DNA of 64,000 nucleotides from CAISIP01 sp965278985 (GCA_965278985.1 OZ257131.1:6448001-6512000), one strand, 5' to 3'; shown: positions 18,770 to 28,412, counted from the first letter of the stretch. Notes: generated by a model from the sequence alone, not told the origin. Made by a program: numbers and translations.

Positions 18770-21700
18770 TCAGTCGGCGCCTTGCGTGCACTCGAATTCT
18801 GGCAGCACCACTTCCCACTGCGTGCAACGGACGGCATGGACCTCCTCGGGCCGGGCCTTGCGCGCCTGGATGGCGGCGACGCGGACGGCGACGATCTCGC
18901 CTGCCGGCGGCATGAACTTCGACGACATCCGGCCAACGGCCTGGCCTGCGCGATCCGCGAGTTCCCAGCCGGTTGTGCCGTCTGTGCGCCGGCGCAGCGC
19001 GAGAGGGTCGCCGACGCGCAGCCGGGCAATCGCCAGATGCACGGGCTGCCCCGGTGCGAATTTGCCGGGCCATGACAGAACGACCTTGTCGGGGGTGGCA
19101 TGCGTGGTACGGTGCGGCGCGATGGTCGGCACGTCGGGGGGTAAGGGCCGTGTGGGCAGGGCTGGAAACGCCGCATCCGACACGAAGGCGTGGTGCTGGC
19201 CCGCTCGCATGCACAGCGTCAGGGTCTCCCGCGCGCGCGTCATGGCCACGTAGAACAGCCGCCGCTTGTCGTCGCCGCGTGCCTTCCAGCCATCTGCGTC
19301 GAGGATCAGCACGTGGTCGAATTCCAGCCCCTTGGCGCTGTGTGCGGCCATCAGCTGCAGCGGTGCATCGGGCGGCGGCGCACCGGCCTTCCTGGCCCCG
19401 AAATCGAATGCGTACAGATCGTCGACCAGGTCGTCCACCACGACCTCACCACCCGGCGTCGTGGCCTGGGTCTCGGCGATGAACTGGCCCAGCGCGGCCG
19501 CGAAGGGGTTGGTCGCCAACGCCTCGGCCGACGGCCCGTGGCGGCGTAACCAGTGGGCCATCGCCCCGGCACGCATCACCATGCGCCTGCGCGCCGGTCG
19601 GCGGCCTTCACCGCGCAGCAGGGCCAGCAGCGCGGCACCTTCGCGCGATGCGTGCAGCCGGATGGGCGGCGTGTCGTCCATGCGCCGTGCAGGAATGCCG
19701 CGCTGCCGGCACAGGGCCTGCAGCGCGTCCAGGTGCTTCCACCCGCGAGCGAGGACCGCGAAATGGCCCCAGCGCCCGGCCTGCGCTGTGTCGCCGCGCA
19801 GCGCGTACAGGCGTTGCAGTTCATCGAGCGCGATGGCGGCTTCCAGCGCGTCCTGCGGCGGGACTTCGAGCACGTGCACCCGCCCCTGGGTCAGCGCATC
19901 CTTGTGCGACCACGCGCCGCCAGCGGGTTGGCCGCGCCGCGCCGCATCGACACGCAGCACCTGGCCCTGCTTCATGCGGTGGCGCGCGGAGGCGATCACA
20001 TGGCTGGCGCAATCCACGATGTGGGCGCTGGAGCGATAGTTCTCGAGCAGGCTGAAGCGCCGGGCCTGGTAATCGGCCTCGAACTGGCGGATGTAGCCCA
20101 CGTCCGCGCCGCCGAAGGCATAGATGTTCTGGTCGTCGTCGCCCACTGCCATCAGCGACAGGCGGTCGTGTTCGGCCTGCAGGCTGCGGCCGGCCAGCGC
20201 GCTGATGAATGCGTAGTGGTCGCCGTTGATGTCCTGGTACTCGTCGACTAGCAGGAAGCGCAGGCCGGCCAGCAGGCGTTCGCGCGCCAGCGAGTTCTCA
20301 TCGTCCGCATCGCCGCCGGGCGCGGTTTTCTGCAGGCTGTCCGTGGCCTGGCGGATTACGCTGGAGAAGTCGATGCTTTCGCCGCGTTCCAGCGCCACGG
20401 CGTAACTGGTGCCGGTCAGGCGCATCGCCAGGCTGTGCAGCGTCTGCACCGCCACGCCGGCCGCGTCGGCGCCGACCAGCTGCCACAGGCGGCTGCGGAC
20501 CTCAGCGGCAGCACTGCGGTTGTAGGTCAGCACCATGATTTCGTCGGGCTGCACCATGCATTCGCGCAGCAGCCAGGCGATGCGGTGCACGATCACGCGG
20601 GTCTTGCCTGCGCCTGGGCCGGCCAGCACGAGCTGGCTGCCTTCGGGCGGTGCGGCGACGATGGCCTGCTGTGCCGGGTTGCGCAGATCGGTCAGGATGC
20701 GGCGGTGTGCGGCTTCGGTGGTGGCAAGTTCGAGCACGTCCTTGCGCCCTGCGAACCAGCGGCGCACGAATTCCTGCCAGTTCAGGCTGAAGTACTCGTC
20801 GATGAAGCGCTTGGCTTCCTGCAGCTTGCCCAACGCGAGCTTGGCGTACTCGGCCACCACATGGATCTGGATGGTCTTGTCCTTGTAGTGCAGCGCGAGT
20901 TCGGCGTAGTCGGCCTTGCTGAACTGGCGGCGGCTTGCATCGGTGTCGAACTGGATGCGCATGGCCGAGCGGAACACGGCCTTGCCGCGTGCGAGGTGCA
21001 GCACCTCGTTGGCGTCCAGGTAGAGCAGGGCTGCACGCAGGGCCGCGTCCCAGTCCTGGATGTCCAGACCGGCCACCGTGGCATCGGCCTGGAGCAGGGT
21101 CTCGAGCTCGCTTTGCTTGCAGGTCGCCAGCAAGGCGTTGTTCTTGCGCAGGCCGTGGAAGGCTGCAACCAGCGCCTGTGCCAGCCGCATGCGGCGCGTG
21201 CGCGTCTGTTCGATGCTGCGCCAGCTGCGTTGCAGCCGGACATGGCGCAGGTCGTGGCCGCCCGGGCGCATGGCGAAGAAGCCGCGTTGCGCGTCGTCGC
21301 CCGCTTCGCCGAAGGGCTCGGCAAAGGACTTGAGCAGGCGGCCCAGGCGCTGTGGATCGAGGTCGATCTGCGTGTCGCGTCGCAGCAGGTCGCACAGGCT
21401 GCGCACATTGAGGATTTGCCATTCCTGCTGGTCGGCCTCGGGTGCGGCCTCGCGGAGCCGGGCGATCAGGGCGTCCTCCAGGCGCGCCAGCTCGTCCAGG
21501 CGTTGCGCGGTCGGCGGGTCCTTGTGGAATATGACGCCCAGTTCGGTGTCGTTGGACAGCAGCCGCCAGCGGTCCAGTTCGCGCAGCATGGCGCCGATGG
21601 CACGGGAGTCCAGCCCGGTGATGCCCATCAGCGCGTCCGTGCTCAGGCGCTCGTCATCGTCGGTGTTCACCAGTGCCGAGACGATGGCCAGGTACGGTGC

Positions 21701-23926
21701 GATGTCCGCCTCCGCACCGAGCTTCCTGCGCAGGCGCTCGCGAGCTTCTTCTTCGTTGGCCACCAGCAGGCTGCCAGGGAACAGGCGGGTGTGGTTCTCG
21801 TGGCGCTCCAGGATGCGGGCTTCTTCGAGCCAGGCAATGGCAATGCGCACCTTGGTGTCGGCGTCGCGGGCGTCGGGGTCGATGCGCTGCTTGTCCGGCG
21901 CCTGGCGCAGGATCTCGCCGGCCGAGGCCACGACGTCGTCCTCGGCGCGGTCGCGTGCCTTGATGGCGCGCAGTGCCCGCAGGATGGATTGGATGTCGCC
22001 CTGGGTCAGCCGCGCGTTCTTCAGCAGGCGAAACTGCACGTCCAGGTCCGCCTCGTCGTACAGCAGCACGCAGCGCGCGGGCTCCTGGTCGCGTCCTGCG
22101 CGGCCGGCTTCCTGCAGGTAGTTTTCCAGCGAGCCGGGGGTGTCCAGGTGGACGACCAGCCGCACGTCCGGCTTGTCCACGCCCATGCCGAAGGCATTGG
22201 TGGCGGCGATCACGTCGAGCCGGCCGTGGATGAAGTCCTCCTGGATGGCGCGCTTGGCTTCGCCCGGCATGCCGCCATGGAAGTACGCGCACTGGAGTCC
22301 CGCGTTCTTCAGGAACTCCGCGACCTCCTCCACCGATTTCTGGCGCGCGCAGAACACGATGGCGCCACCGCCATCGCGCAGGCTTTCCTGCAGCAGTCGC
22401 AGCGTCGCGGCGTACTTGGCGGCCGTGGGCTCCGCGCGCACTTCGTAGTGCAGGTTCTTGCGCTCGACCCCGCCTTCCAGGCGAGTGAGCCGCATGCCCA
22501 GCCGCTGCTCGAAGTGCCGGCAGATGTCTTCCACCACGTCGGGCTTGGCGGTGACCGTGAAGCAGAAGATCGGCGCGGGATCCGCGTAGTTGCGGCGGAT
22601 GAAGCGCGAGACGTAGAGGTAGTCGGGCCGGAAGTCGTGGCCCCACTTGGACAGGCAGTGTGCCTCGTCGAACACCCAGGCACGCACCTCGCGCTGCGCC
22701 AGCGCCTGGGCGAATGCGGTGCTGCGGAACTGTTCGGGTGCGGCAAATACGAGGCCCAGGTCGCCCAGGCGCAGCTTGTCGAGCATGGCACGGCGTTCCA
22801 TGGGGGTCAGCAGGCTGTTCAGGTAGCCCGCGCAGGTGATGCCATTGGCAAGCAGGCCGTCCACCTGGTCCTTCATCAGGGCCTGCAGCGGCGAGACCAC
22901 CACCGTCAGGCTGCCGGTGCGGAAGAACTGGGCCAGGGCCGGCAACTGGTAACACACCGACTTGCCACCGCCCGTCGGCAGGATGGCGAGCAGAGGGGTA
23001 CCGGCCATGCCGTGTTCGACGATGCAGCGCTGCAGGCTGCGGCCGTCGGCGGTCGTCGGTGTGGCGCGGAAGTCGGTGATCTTCGGGAAGAAGCGCGGCA
23101 GTAGAACATCCAGTTGGTGCTGCTCACGGCACCAGGCACACTGCGGTTCATTGCAGGGCGTGTCGCGCAGGGCGCGTATGCCCTCCCGCGTGCGCGGATG
23201 GGCGTGGCCCACCCAGGGCGGCAGCACGGAGTTGCCCCCGGCCACGCGCAGCCAGGCCAGGGTGTAGGCCAGCGGCAGGTGCCATGTGGGGTCGAGTAGC
23301 CATTCCCCGACCACGCGGCGCTGCGCCGTTGCGCAGACCTTGTTCTTCGTGGCACGCAGCCAGGCCAGCTTGGCCTGCTCCAGCGACGGACGCGGTGCGC
23401 CGCGCCAGCCCGCCAGCAGTGCGGCCAAGCCGGTCGGCGGGCTGTCTTCCGGCACCAGCAGAAAATGCAGGCACAGTGCTTCCTCGGGATACTGCGCGGC
23501 GCGCTCCTGCAGCGCCTGGCACTGGTCGAGGAACAGCGTATGGGCCAGCTCGGCATCGCGCACCGAATCATTGCGCGAGGTGGTGCACAGCTTGTAGTCC
23601 TTGACCAGGCGGTGGTAAGGGTTCTGCGGGAAGGCGATGGGGGAGAGCGCCAGCGTGTCGACCTGGGGCAGGCGGTGCAGCGCCAACGCGGGGTAGAGGT
23701 GGGCCAGGACCGGCTGGTCGAACTGCGTGTTGTTGTGGCCGAGTACGAAATCGGCACCCTGCGCGAGCCGGTCGAGATGGGCGGCGAACCCCTGCTCGCT
23801 TTTCCTGAGCAATCGTCGTTCACCACTATCGGGCCGGAAGGCGCCTACGTCACGCAGGTCCAGCCGGTCGTTATGAGCGGTGCCGACGTCGATGCACAGA
23901 CATTGCGAAGCTGGGTTTCCCTGCAT
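18770..23926 (-). CDS. Giant fusion helicase: exonuclease-like, RecQ and UvrD-type modules
   Basis: 1,718-residue protein joining three modules. (1) Residues about 5-170 resemble a DEDD 3'-5' exonuclease: CIDVGT, GHNNTQFDQPVL and NDSVRDAELAH; the usual D-x-E of the first motif reads D-V-G. (2) A RecQ-like superfamily 2 helicase: Walker A ILPTGGGKSVCYQ near 317, DEAH in VFDEAHCLSKWGHDFRP near 420, and QEAGRAGRDQ near 610. (3) A UvrD/Rep-like superfamily 1 helicase: Walker A LAGPGAGKTRVI near 1104, VDEYQDIN near 1227, GDDDQNIYAFGGA, GLEFDH near 1535 and YVAMTRARE near 1560, then a tail of about 130 residues. I start at ATG 23926; the in-frame ATG at 24022 abuts the leuB terminator. Inserted between leuB and asd. 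Role in DNA repair or defence is inferred only. Confidence 0.88.
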   Translation of the reverse strand: MQGNPASQCLCIDVGTAHNDRLDLRDVGAFRPDSGERRLLRKSEQGFAAHLDRLAQGADFVLGHNNTQFDQPVLAHLYPALALHRLPQVDTLALSPIAFPQNPYHRLVKDYKLCTTSRNDSVRDAELAHTLFLDQCQALQERAAQYPEEALCLHFLLVPEDSPPTGLAALLAGWRGAPRPSLEQAKLAWLRATKNKVCATAQRRVVGEWLLDPTWHLPLAYTLAWLRVAGGNSVLPPWVGHAHPRTREGIRALRDTPCNEPQCAWCREQHQLDVLLPRFFPKITDFRATPTTADGRSLQRCIVEHGMAGTPLLAILPTGGGKSVCYQLPALAQFFRTGSLTVVVSPLQALMKDQVDGLLANGITCAGYLNSLLTPMERRAMLDKLRLGDLGLVFAAPEQFRSTAFAQALAQREVRAWVFDEAHCLSKWGHDFRPDYLYVSRFIRRNYADPAPIFCFTVTAKPDVVEDICRHFEQRLGMRLTRLEGGVERKNLHYEVRAEPTAAKYAATLRLLQESLRDGGGAIVFCARQKSVEEVAEFLKNAGLQCAYFHGGMPGEAKRAIQEDFIHGRLDVIAATNAFGMGVDKPDVRLVVHLDTPGSLENYLQEAGRAGRDQEPARCVLLYDEADLDVQFRLLKNARLTQGDIQSILRALRAIKARDRAEDDVVASAGEILRQAPDKQRIDPDARDADTKVRIAIAWLEEARILERHENHTRLFPGSLLVANEEEARERLRRKLGAEADIAPYLAIVSALVNTDDDERLSTDALMGITGLDSRAIGAMLRELDRWRLLSNDTELGVIFHKDPPTAQRLDELARLEDALIARLREAAPEADQQEWQILNVRSLCDLLRRDTQIDLDPQRLGRLLKSFAEPFGEAGDDAQRGFFAMRPGGHDLRHVRLQRSWRSIEQTRTRRMRLAQALVAAFHGLRKNNALLATCKQSELETLLQADATVAGLDIQDWDAALRAALLYLDANEVLHLARGKAVFRSAMRIQFDTDASRRQFSKADYAELALHYKDKTIQIHVVAEYAKLALGKLQEAKRFIDEYFSLNWQEFVRRWFAGRKDVLELATTEAAHRRILTDLRNPAQQAIVAAPPEGSQLVLAGPGAGKTRVIVHRIAWLLRECMVQPDEIMVLTYNRSAAAEVRSRLWQLVGADAAGVAVQTLHSLAMRLTGTSYAVALERGESIDFSSVIRQATDSLQKTAPGGDADDENSLARERLLAGLRFLLVDEYQDINGDHYAFISALAGRSLQAEHDRLSLMAVGDDDQNIYAFGGADVGYIRQFEADYQARRFSLLENYRSSAHIVDCASHVIASARHRMKQGQVLRVDAARRGQPAGGAWSHKDALTQGRVHVLEVPPQDALEAAIALDELQRLYALRGDTAQAGRWGHFAVLARGWKHLDALQALCRQRGIPARRMDDTPPIRLHASREGAALLALLRGEGRRPARRRMVMRAGAMAHWLRRHGPSAEALATNPFAAALGQFIAETQATTPGGEVVVDDLVDDLYAFDFGARKAGAPPPDAPLQLMAAHSAKGLEFDHVLILDADGWKARGDDKRRLFYVAMTRARETLTLCMRAGQHHAFVSDAAFPALPTRPLPPDVPTIAPHRTTHATPDKVVLSWPGKFAPGQPVHLAIARLRVGDPLALRRRTDGTTGWELADRAGQAVGRMSSKFMPPAGEIVAVRVAAIQARKARPEEVHAVRCTQWEVVLPEFECTQGAD

Positions 23927-24033
23927 CGTCGTGGCGGGGGCGCGAAGCCTTGGTCGAGGGGACGCCAAGCATAGCCGAGAGCGCGAGGCGAGATCTTGTG
24001 GGGCCCAGCCCGTCGTGTCCACGGGGGCCCCAA

Positions 24034-24059
24034 AAAAGTAAAAGCCCCTTTCGGGGCTT
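24034..24059 (-). terminator. Rho-independent terminator after leuB
   Basis: Stem AAGCCCC / GGGGCTT with a four-base loop at 24042-24059; the minus strand then runs into TTACTTTTTT. It sits about 55 bases past the leuB stop and separates the leu genes from the fusion helicase. Confidence 0.85.
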
Positions 24060-24112
24060 CTTTGCGGAACTGAGGCTGCGTATTAGGGTTGCGTATGGGG
24101 GCTGCGTATGGG

Positions 24113-25183
24113 TCAGCCCAGCGCCTTCAGCACCGCATCGCCCATCTCACTGGTGCCGACCTTGGTCATGCCCTCGCTGTAGATATCGGGCGTGCGGAGG
24201 CCCTGGGCCAGCACGTGCTTCACGGCTGTTTCGATGCGGTCGGCGGCCTCGGCCTGGTTTAGCGAGAAGCGCAGCATCATCGCAGCCGACAGGATGGTGG
24301 CCAGCGGGTTGGCAACGCCCTTGCCCGCGATGTCGGGGGCGCTGCCGTGGCTGGGTTCGTAAAGGCCCTGGTTGCTGCTGTTCAGGCTGGCCGAGGGCAG
24401 CATGCCGATGGAGCCGGTCAGCATGGCCGCCGCGTCGGACAGGATGTCGCCGAACATGTTGCCGGTGACGACCACGTCAAAGCGCTTGGGTGCCTTGACC
24501 AGCTGCATCGCCGCGTTGTCCACGTACATATGGTCCAGCGCGACGTCCTGGTAGTCCTTGTGCACCTCGGTGACCACGTCCTTCCAGAACTGGAAGGTCT
24601 CCAGCACGTTGGCCTTGTCCACGCTGGTCAGGCGCTTGTTGCGCTTGCGCGCGGCCTCGAAGGCCACGCGGGCGATGCGCTCGATCTCGGGGCGCGAGTA
24701 GCGCATGGTGTCGAAGGCTTCTTCCGCGCCGGGGAAGTGCCCGTCCACCGCCGTGCGGCGTCCGCGGGGCTGGCCGAAGTAGATGTCGCCCGTCAGCTCG
24801 CGGATGATCAGGATATCCAGCCCTGCCACCAGCTCGGGCTTGAGGCTGGAGGCATGCGTGAGCTGCTCGTAGCAGATCGCGGGGCGGAAGTTCGCGAACA
24901 GGCCCAGGTGCTTGCGCAGGCCCAGGATGGCCTGCTCGGGGCGCAGCGGACGGTCCAGCGTGTCGTACTTCCAGTCGCCGACGGCGCCGAAGAGGATCGC
25001 GTCGGCGGCCTGGGCCAGCTTCAGCGTGGACTCGGGCAGCGGATGGCCGTGGGCGTCGTAGGCAGCGCCGCCGACCAGGGCGGTTTCCATCTCGAAGCGG
25101 AGGTCCAGGGTCTCGAGCACGCGAACGGCCTGGGCAACGATCTCGGTGCCGATGCCGTCACCGGGCAGGACTGCAATTTTCAT
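24113..25183 (-). CDS. leuB: 3-isopropylmalate dehydrogenase
   Basis: NAD-dependent oxidative decarboxylation of 3-isopropylmalate in leucine synthesis. The 356-residue product begins MKIAVLPGDGIGTEIV and contains RELTGDIYFGQPRG, the metal-binding region DHMYVDNAAMQL and GSAPDIAGKG. The ATG at 25183 is chosen because the upstream extension is unlike the family. It follows leuD by 28 bases in a leuC-leuD-leuB unit ending at the terminator at 24034-24059. Confidence 0.97.
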   Translation of the reverse strand: MKIAVLPGDGIGTEIVAQAVRVLETLDLRFEMETALVGGAAYDAHGHPLPESTLKLAQAADAILFGAVGDWKYDTLDRPLRPEQAILGLRKHLGLFANFRPAICYEQLTHASSLKPELVAGLDILIIRELTGDIYFGQPRGRRTAVDGHFPGAEEAFDTMRYSRPEIERIARVAFEAARKRNKRLTSVDKANVLETFQFWKDVVTEVHKDYQDVALDHMYVDNAAMQLVKAPKRFDVVVTGNMFGDILSDAAAMLTGSIGMLPSASLNSSNQGLYEPSHGSAPDIAGKGVANPLATILSAAMMLRFSLNQAEAADRIETAVKHVLAQGLRTPDIYSEGMTKVGTSEMGDAVLKALG

Positions 25184-25211
25184 GGTGCGATGGGTACGTA
25201 GGAGTGAAGGG

Positions 25212-25862
25212 TCAGGCGACGAGCGTGTGGGCCAGCCAGGGTTTGGTGGCCAGGCGCTCGGCCTCGAAGCTGCGGATCTTGTCCGCATGGCGCAGCGTAA
25301 GGCCGATGTCGTCCAGGCCGTTGAGCAGGCAGTAGCGGCGGAAGGCCTGCACCTCGAACGGCAGCTCCACGCCGTCGGGCTGCACCACCACCTGGCGCTC
25401 CAGGTCGATGGTGAGCTGGTAGCCGGGGAAAGCGAAGCAGGCGTCGAAGAGCTTCGCGATCGTGGACTCCGGCAGCACGATGGGCAGCAGGCCGTTCTTG
25501 AAGCTGTTGTTGAAGAAGATGTCGGCGAAGCTGGGTGCCAGGATCGCGCGGAAGCCGTACTGGTCCAGCGCCCACGGCGCGTGCTCGCGCGAGGAGCCGC
25601 AGCCGAAGTTCTTGCGTGCCAACAGGATCGAAGCGCCGTTGTAGCGCGGCTGGTTCAGCACGAAGTCGGGGTTGGGCTTGCGGGTGGCGGAGTCGATGCC
25701 AGGCTCGCCGTGGTCCAGGTAACGCCACTCATCGAAGAGGTTGGGGCCGAAGCCCGTCTTCTTGATCGACTTGAGGAACTGCTTGGGGATGATCGCGTCG
25801 GTGTCGACGTTCTCGCGGTCCATGGGGGCCACGAGGCCTTGATGGATGGTGAATTTCTGCAT
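25212..25862 (-). CDS. leuD: 3-isopropylmalate dehydratase small subunit
   Basis: Swivel-domain subunit that with LeuC interconverts 2- and 3-isopropylmalate. The 216-residue protein has MDRENVDTDAIIPKQFLK near the N-terminus and the conserved FGCGSSREHAPWAL loop. It lies 21 bases after leuC on the same strand. Confidence 0.97.
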   Translation of the reverse strand: MQKFTIHQGLVAPMDRENVDTDAIIPKQFLKSIKKTGFGPNLFDEWRYLDHGEPGIDSATRKPNPDFVLNQPRYNGASILLARKNFGCGSSREHAPWALDQYGFRAILAPSFADIFFNNSFKNGLLPIVLPESTIAKLFDACFAFPGYQLTIDLERQVVVQPDGVELPFEVQAFRRYCLLNGLDDIGLTLRHADKIRSFEAERLATKPWLAHTLVA

Positions 25863-25883
25863 GGTGGTGGTCTCCTGCTTGTC

Positions 25884-27305
25884 TCAGGCGAACTGGCGCA
25901 CGTCGACGAAGTGCCCGTGGATCGCGGCGGCGGCGGCCATGGCCGGGCTGACGAGGTGGGTGCGGCCGCCCGCGCCCTGGCGGCCTTCGAAGTTGCGGTT
26001 GCTGGTGGAGGCACAGCGCTCGCCGGGCTCCAGCCGGTCGGCGTTCATGGCCAGGCACATCGAGCAGCCGGGCTCGCGCCACTCGAAGCCGGCGGCCTTG
26101 AAGATCTCGTGCAGGCCTTCGCGTTCGGCCTGTTCCTTCACAAGGCCGGAGCCGGGCACCACCATCGCGACCTTGATGTTCCGGGCCACTTTCTGGCCCA
26201 GCTTCTTGACCAGGGCCGCGGCCTCGCGCATGTCCTCGATGCGGCTGTTGGTGCAGCTGCCGATGAAGACCTTGTCGACGAAGATGTCGTTGAGCGGCTT
26301 GTTGGGCGTGAGGCCCATGTAGGTCAGCGCGCGCTCGATGGCGCCGCGCTTGTTGGCGTCCTTTTCCTTGTCCGGGTCCGGCACGCGGCCGTCGATGGGC
26401 AGCACCATCTCGGGCGACGTGCCCCAGGTCACGTGGGGCTTGATCTGCGTGGCGTCCAGCTCGACCACGGTGTCGAACTTCGCATCCGCATCCGAGTGCA
26501 GCGTCTTCCAGTAGCTGACGGCCTGGTCCCATTCCACGCCGGTTGGGGAGAGCGGGCGGCCTTTCACATAGTCGATGGTCTTCTGGTCCACGGCCACGAG
26601 GCCGGCCCGTGCGCCGGCTTCGATGGCCATGTTGCAGACCGTCATGCGGCCTTCCATCGACAGGTCGCGGATCGCCGAGCCGGCGAATTCGATCGTATAG
26701 CCCGTGCCGCCCGCAGTGCCGATCTTGCCGATGATCGCCAGCACGATGTCCTTGGCCGTGACGCCGGGAGCGACCTTGCCCTCGACCTTGACGAGCAGGT
26801 TCTTGGCCTTCTTGGCCAGCAGGGTCTGCGTGGCCATCACGTGTTCGACTTCGCTGGTGCCGATGCCGTGGGCCAGCGCACCGAAGGCGCCGTGCGTGCT
26901 GGTGTGGGAGTCGCCGCAGACCACGGTCATTCCGGGCAGCGTGGCACCCTGCTCGGGGCCGATGACGTGCACGATGCCCTGGCGCTTGGAGAGGAAGGGG
27001 AAGTACGCCGCCGAGCCGAATTCGGCCAGGTTGGTGTCCAGCGTGGTGATCTGCTCCTTGCTGATGGGGTCGGTGATGCCGTCGTAGCCCAGCTCCCAAC
27101 CGGTGGTGGGCGTGTTGTGGTCGGCCGTGGCCACGATGGAGCTGACGCGCCAGACCTTGCGATTCGCCTGGCGCAGGCCTTCGAAGGCCTGCGGGCTCGT
27201 GACCTCATGCACCAGGTGCCGGTCGATGTAGAGCACGGCGGTGCCGTCGTCTTCGGTGTGGACGACGTGTTCGTCCCAGATCTTGTCGTAGAGAGTGCGT
27301 GGCAT
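25884..27305 (-). CDS. leuC: 3-isopropylmalate dehydratase large subunit
   Basis: Aconitase-superfamily subunit carrying the [4Fe-4S] cluster. The 473-residue protein has cluster ligands Cys351 in GSCTNSR and Cys414 and Cys417 in GCSMCLAMN, plus CGDSHTSTHGAFG. It starts 37 bases after the LysR-type regulator on the same strand and is probably read from the same or an adjacent promoter. Confidence 0.97.
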   Translation of the reverse strand: MPRTLYDKIWDEHVVHTEDDGTAVLYIDRHLVHEVTSPQAFEGLRQANRKVWRVSSIVATADHNTPTTGWELGYDGITDPISKEQITTLDTNLAEFGSAAYFPFLSKRQGIVHVIGPEQGATLPGMTVVCGDSHTSTHGAFGALAHGIGTSEVEHVMATQTLLAKKAKNLLVKVEGKVAPGVTAKDIVLAIIGKIGTAGGTGYTIEFAGSAIRDLSMEGRMTVCNMAIEAGARAGLVAVDQKTIDYVKGRPLSPTGVEWDQAVSYWKTLHSDADAKFDTVVELDATQIKPHVTWGTSPEMVLPIDGRVPDPDKEKDANKRGAIERALTYMGLTPNKPLNDIFVDKVFIGSCTNSRIEDMREAAALVKKLGQKVARNIKVAMVVPGSGLVKEQAEREGLHEIFKAAGFEWREPGCSMCLAMNADRLEPGERCASTSNRNFEGRQGAGGRTHLVSPAMAAAAAIHGHFVDVRQFA

Positions 27306-27342
27306 GGTGGCTTTCAGGATGGCTTCCAGCGGGTTGGGAATT

Positions 27343-28287
27343 CTAGGAGGTTGGTGTCTCAGCGAGGGCCTGCTCCGCGGCGCATTCGTCGAGGTGTTCG
27401 ACGAGCAGGCGCGCTGTCACGGGGAGCGTCGAGAAATCGCGCGCCACCAGTTCGATCTGGCGGCGGGCCCAGGCATCGGTCAGGGGGATCGCCTGCAGGG
27501 CGCCCACGCCGTGGGTCAGCAGGAAAGCGCGCTCGGGCATCACGCCTACGCCGAGTCCGTTGTGGATCATGCGGCACATGGCGTCCAGCCCGGTCACATG
27601 GATGCGCAGCCGCACGCTGCGTCCGGCGCGCGTGGCCGCGGACTGCATGGCCATGGCGATGGAACTGTTGGCCTGCAGGCCAACATGGTCGAATTCCAGG
27701 CTGTCCTCGAAGGCCACCGCGTCGCGGCCGGCCAGCGGGTGCGCGCGCGGGACGACCAGCACCAGCCGGTCTTCGCGGTAGGGCCGGGTCTGCAGGCTGC
27801 TGTGGCCCGAGGCCGCGTGGCAGATGCCCAGGTCGGCAGTGCCTTCCTGCACGGCACGCAACACCTCCGTGCTGAGGTGTTCCTCCAGGTCGACCTTGAC
27901 CTGCGGATGCTGGCCGATGAAAGTGCCCAGGTCCTCAGGCAGGAACTGCACGATGGCCGAAATGCTGGCGTGCACCCGCACGTGGCCGCGCACGCCGTCG
28001 GCGTATTCACTGAGCTCGGCCTGCATTTTCTCCAGGCTGAACAACACGCTGCGGGCATGGTGCAGCATGCTCTCGCCGGCGGGCGTGAGGCTCACGCCCC
28101 GCGTGTGGCGGTAGAGCAGGGGGGTGTCGAGGGCGCTCTCGAGGTCGCTGAGGCGCTTGCTTAGTGCCGACGCCGCGATGAACTCGCGCTCCGCCGCCTT
28201 GCCGATGCTGCCCAGTTCGCAGACCGCCACGAACAGCTGCAGCGACGCGAGGTCGATGCGGCGGGCGAAGTTGCGTTCCAGCTTCAT
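27343..28287 (-). CDS. LysR-family transcriptional regulator upstream of leuC
   Basis: 314 residues with an N-terminal winged helix-turn-helix at about 12-72 (LQLFVAVCELGSIGKAAERE ... ASALSKRLSDLE) and a periplasmic-binding-protein-like effector domain. It is co-directional with leuC and only 37 bases upstream, so it probably controls leucine synthesis or shares the transcript, but the effector is not evident. An 8-bp-arm inverted repeat lies 54 bases upstream of its start. Confidence 0.9.
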   Translation of the reverse strand: MKLERNFARRIDLASLQLFVAVCELGSIGKAAEREFIAASALSKRLSDLESALDTPLLYRHTRGVSLTPAGESMLHHARSVLFSLEKMQAELSEYADGVRGHVRVHASISAIVQFLPEDLGTFIGQHPQVKVDLEEHLSTEVLRAVQEGTADLGICHAASGHSSLQTRPYREDRLVLVVPRAHPLAGRDAVAFEDSLEFDHVGLQANSSIAMAMQSAATRAGRSVRLRIHVTGLDAMCRMIHNGLGVGVMPERAFLLTHGVGALQAIPLTDAWARRQIELVARDFSTLPVTARLLVEHLDECAAEQALAETPTS

Positions 28288-28340
28288 GGCGGTGGGGCGG
28301 TGGGGCGGTGGGTGCTCGCCATCGCATTTGAAGATGGCTT

Positions 28341-28363
28341 GGCAATTTTCTCTTTAAATTGCC
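28341..28363. repeat. Inverted repeat ahead of the LysR gene, probable operator
   Basis: Perfect arms GGCAATTT (28341-28348) and AAATTGCC (28356-28363) with a 7-base spacer, containing a T-N11-A LysR-type core (28346 and 28358). It lies between the LysR gene start at 28287 and the gltA terminator in a locally AT-rich patch. Confidence 0.6.
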
Positions 28364-28412
28364 TGCATCGTCATCGTGATGTGCGATGCCAGCCATCGCT
28401 GCGGCCCGGGCA

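Noticed and set aside
20435..23104. Open frame of about 890 codons on the plus strand
   Set aside because: It lies opposite the RecQ/UvrD fusion gene, which carries intact helicase motifs; no family resemblance.
25146..27875. Open frame of about 900 codons on the plus strand
   Set aside because: It is antisense to leuD and leuC, whose motifs are complete; its translation is low-complexity and matches the usual high-GC shadow pattern.
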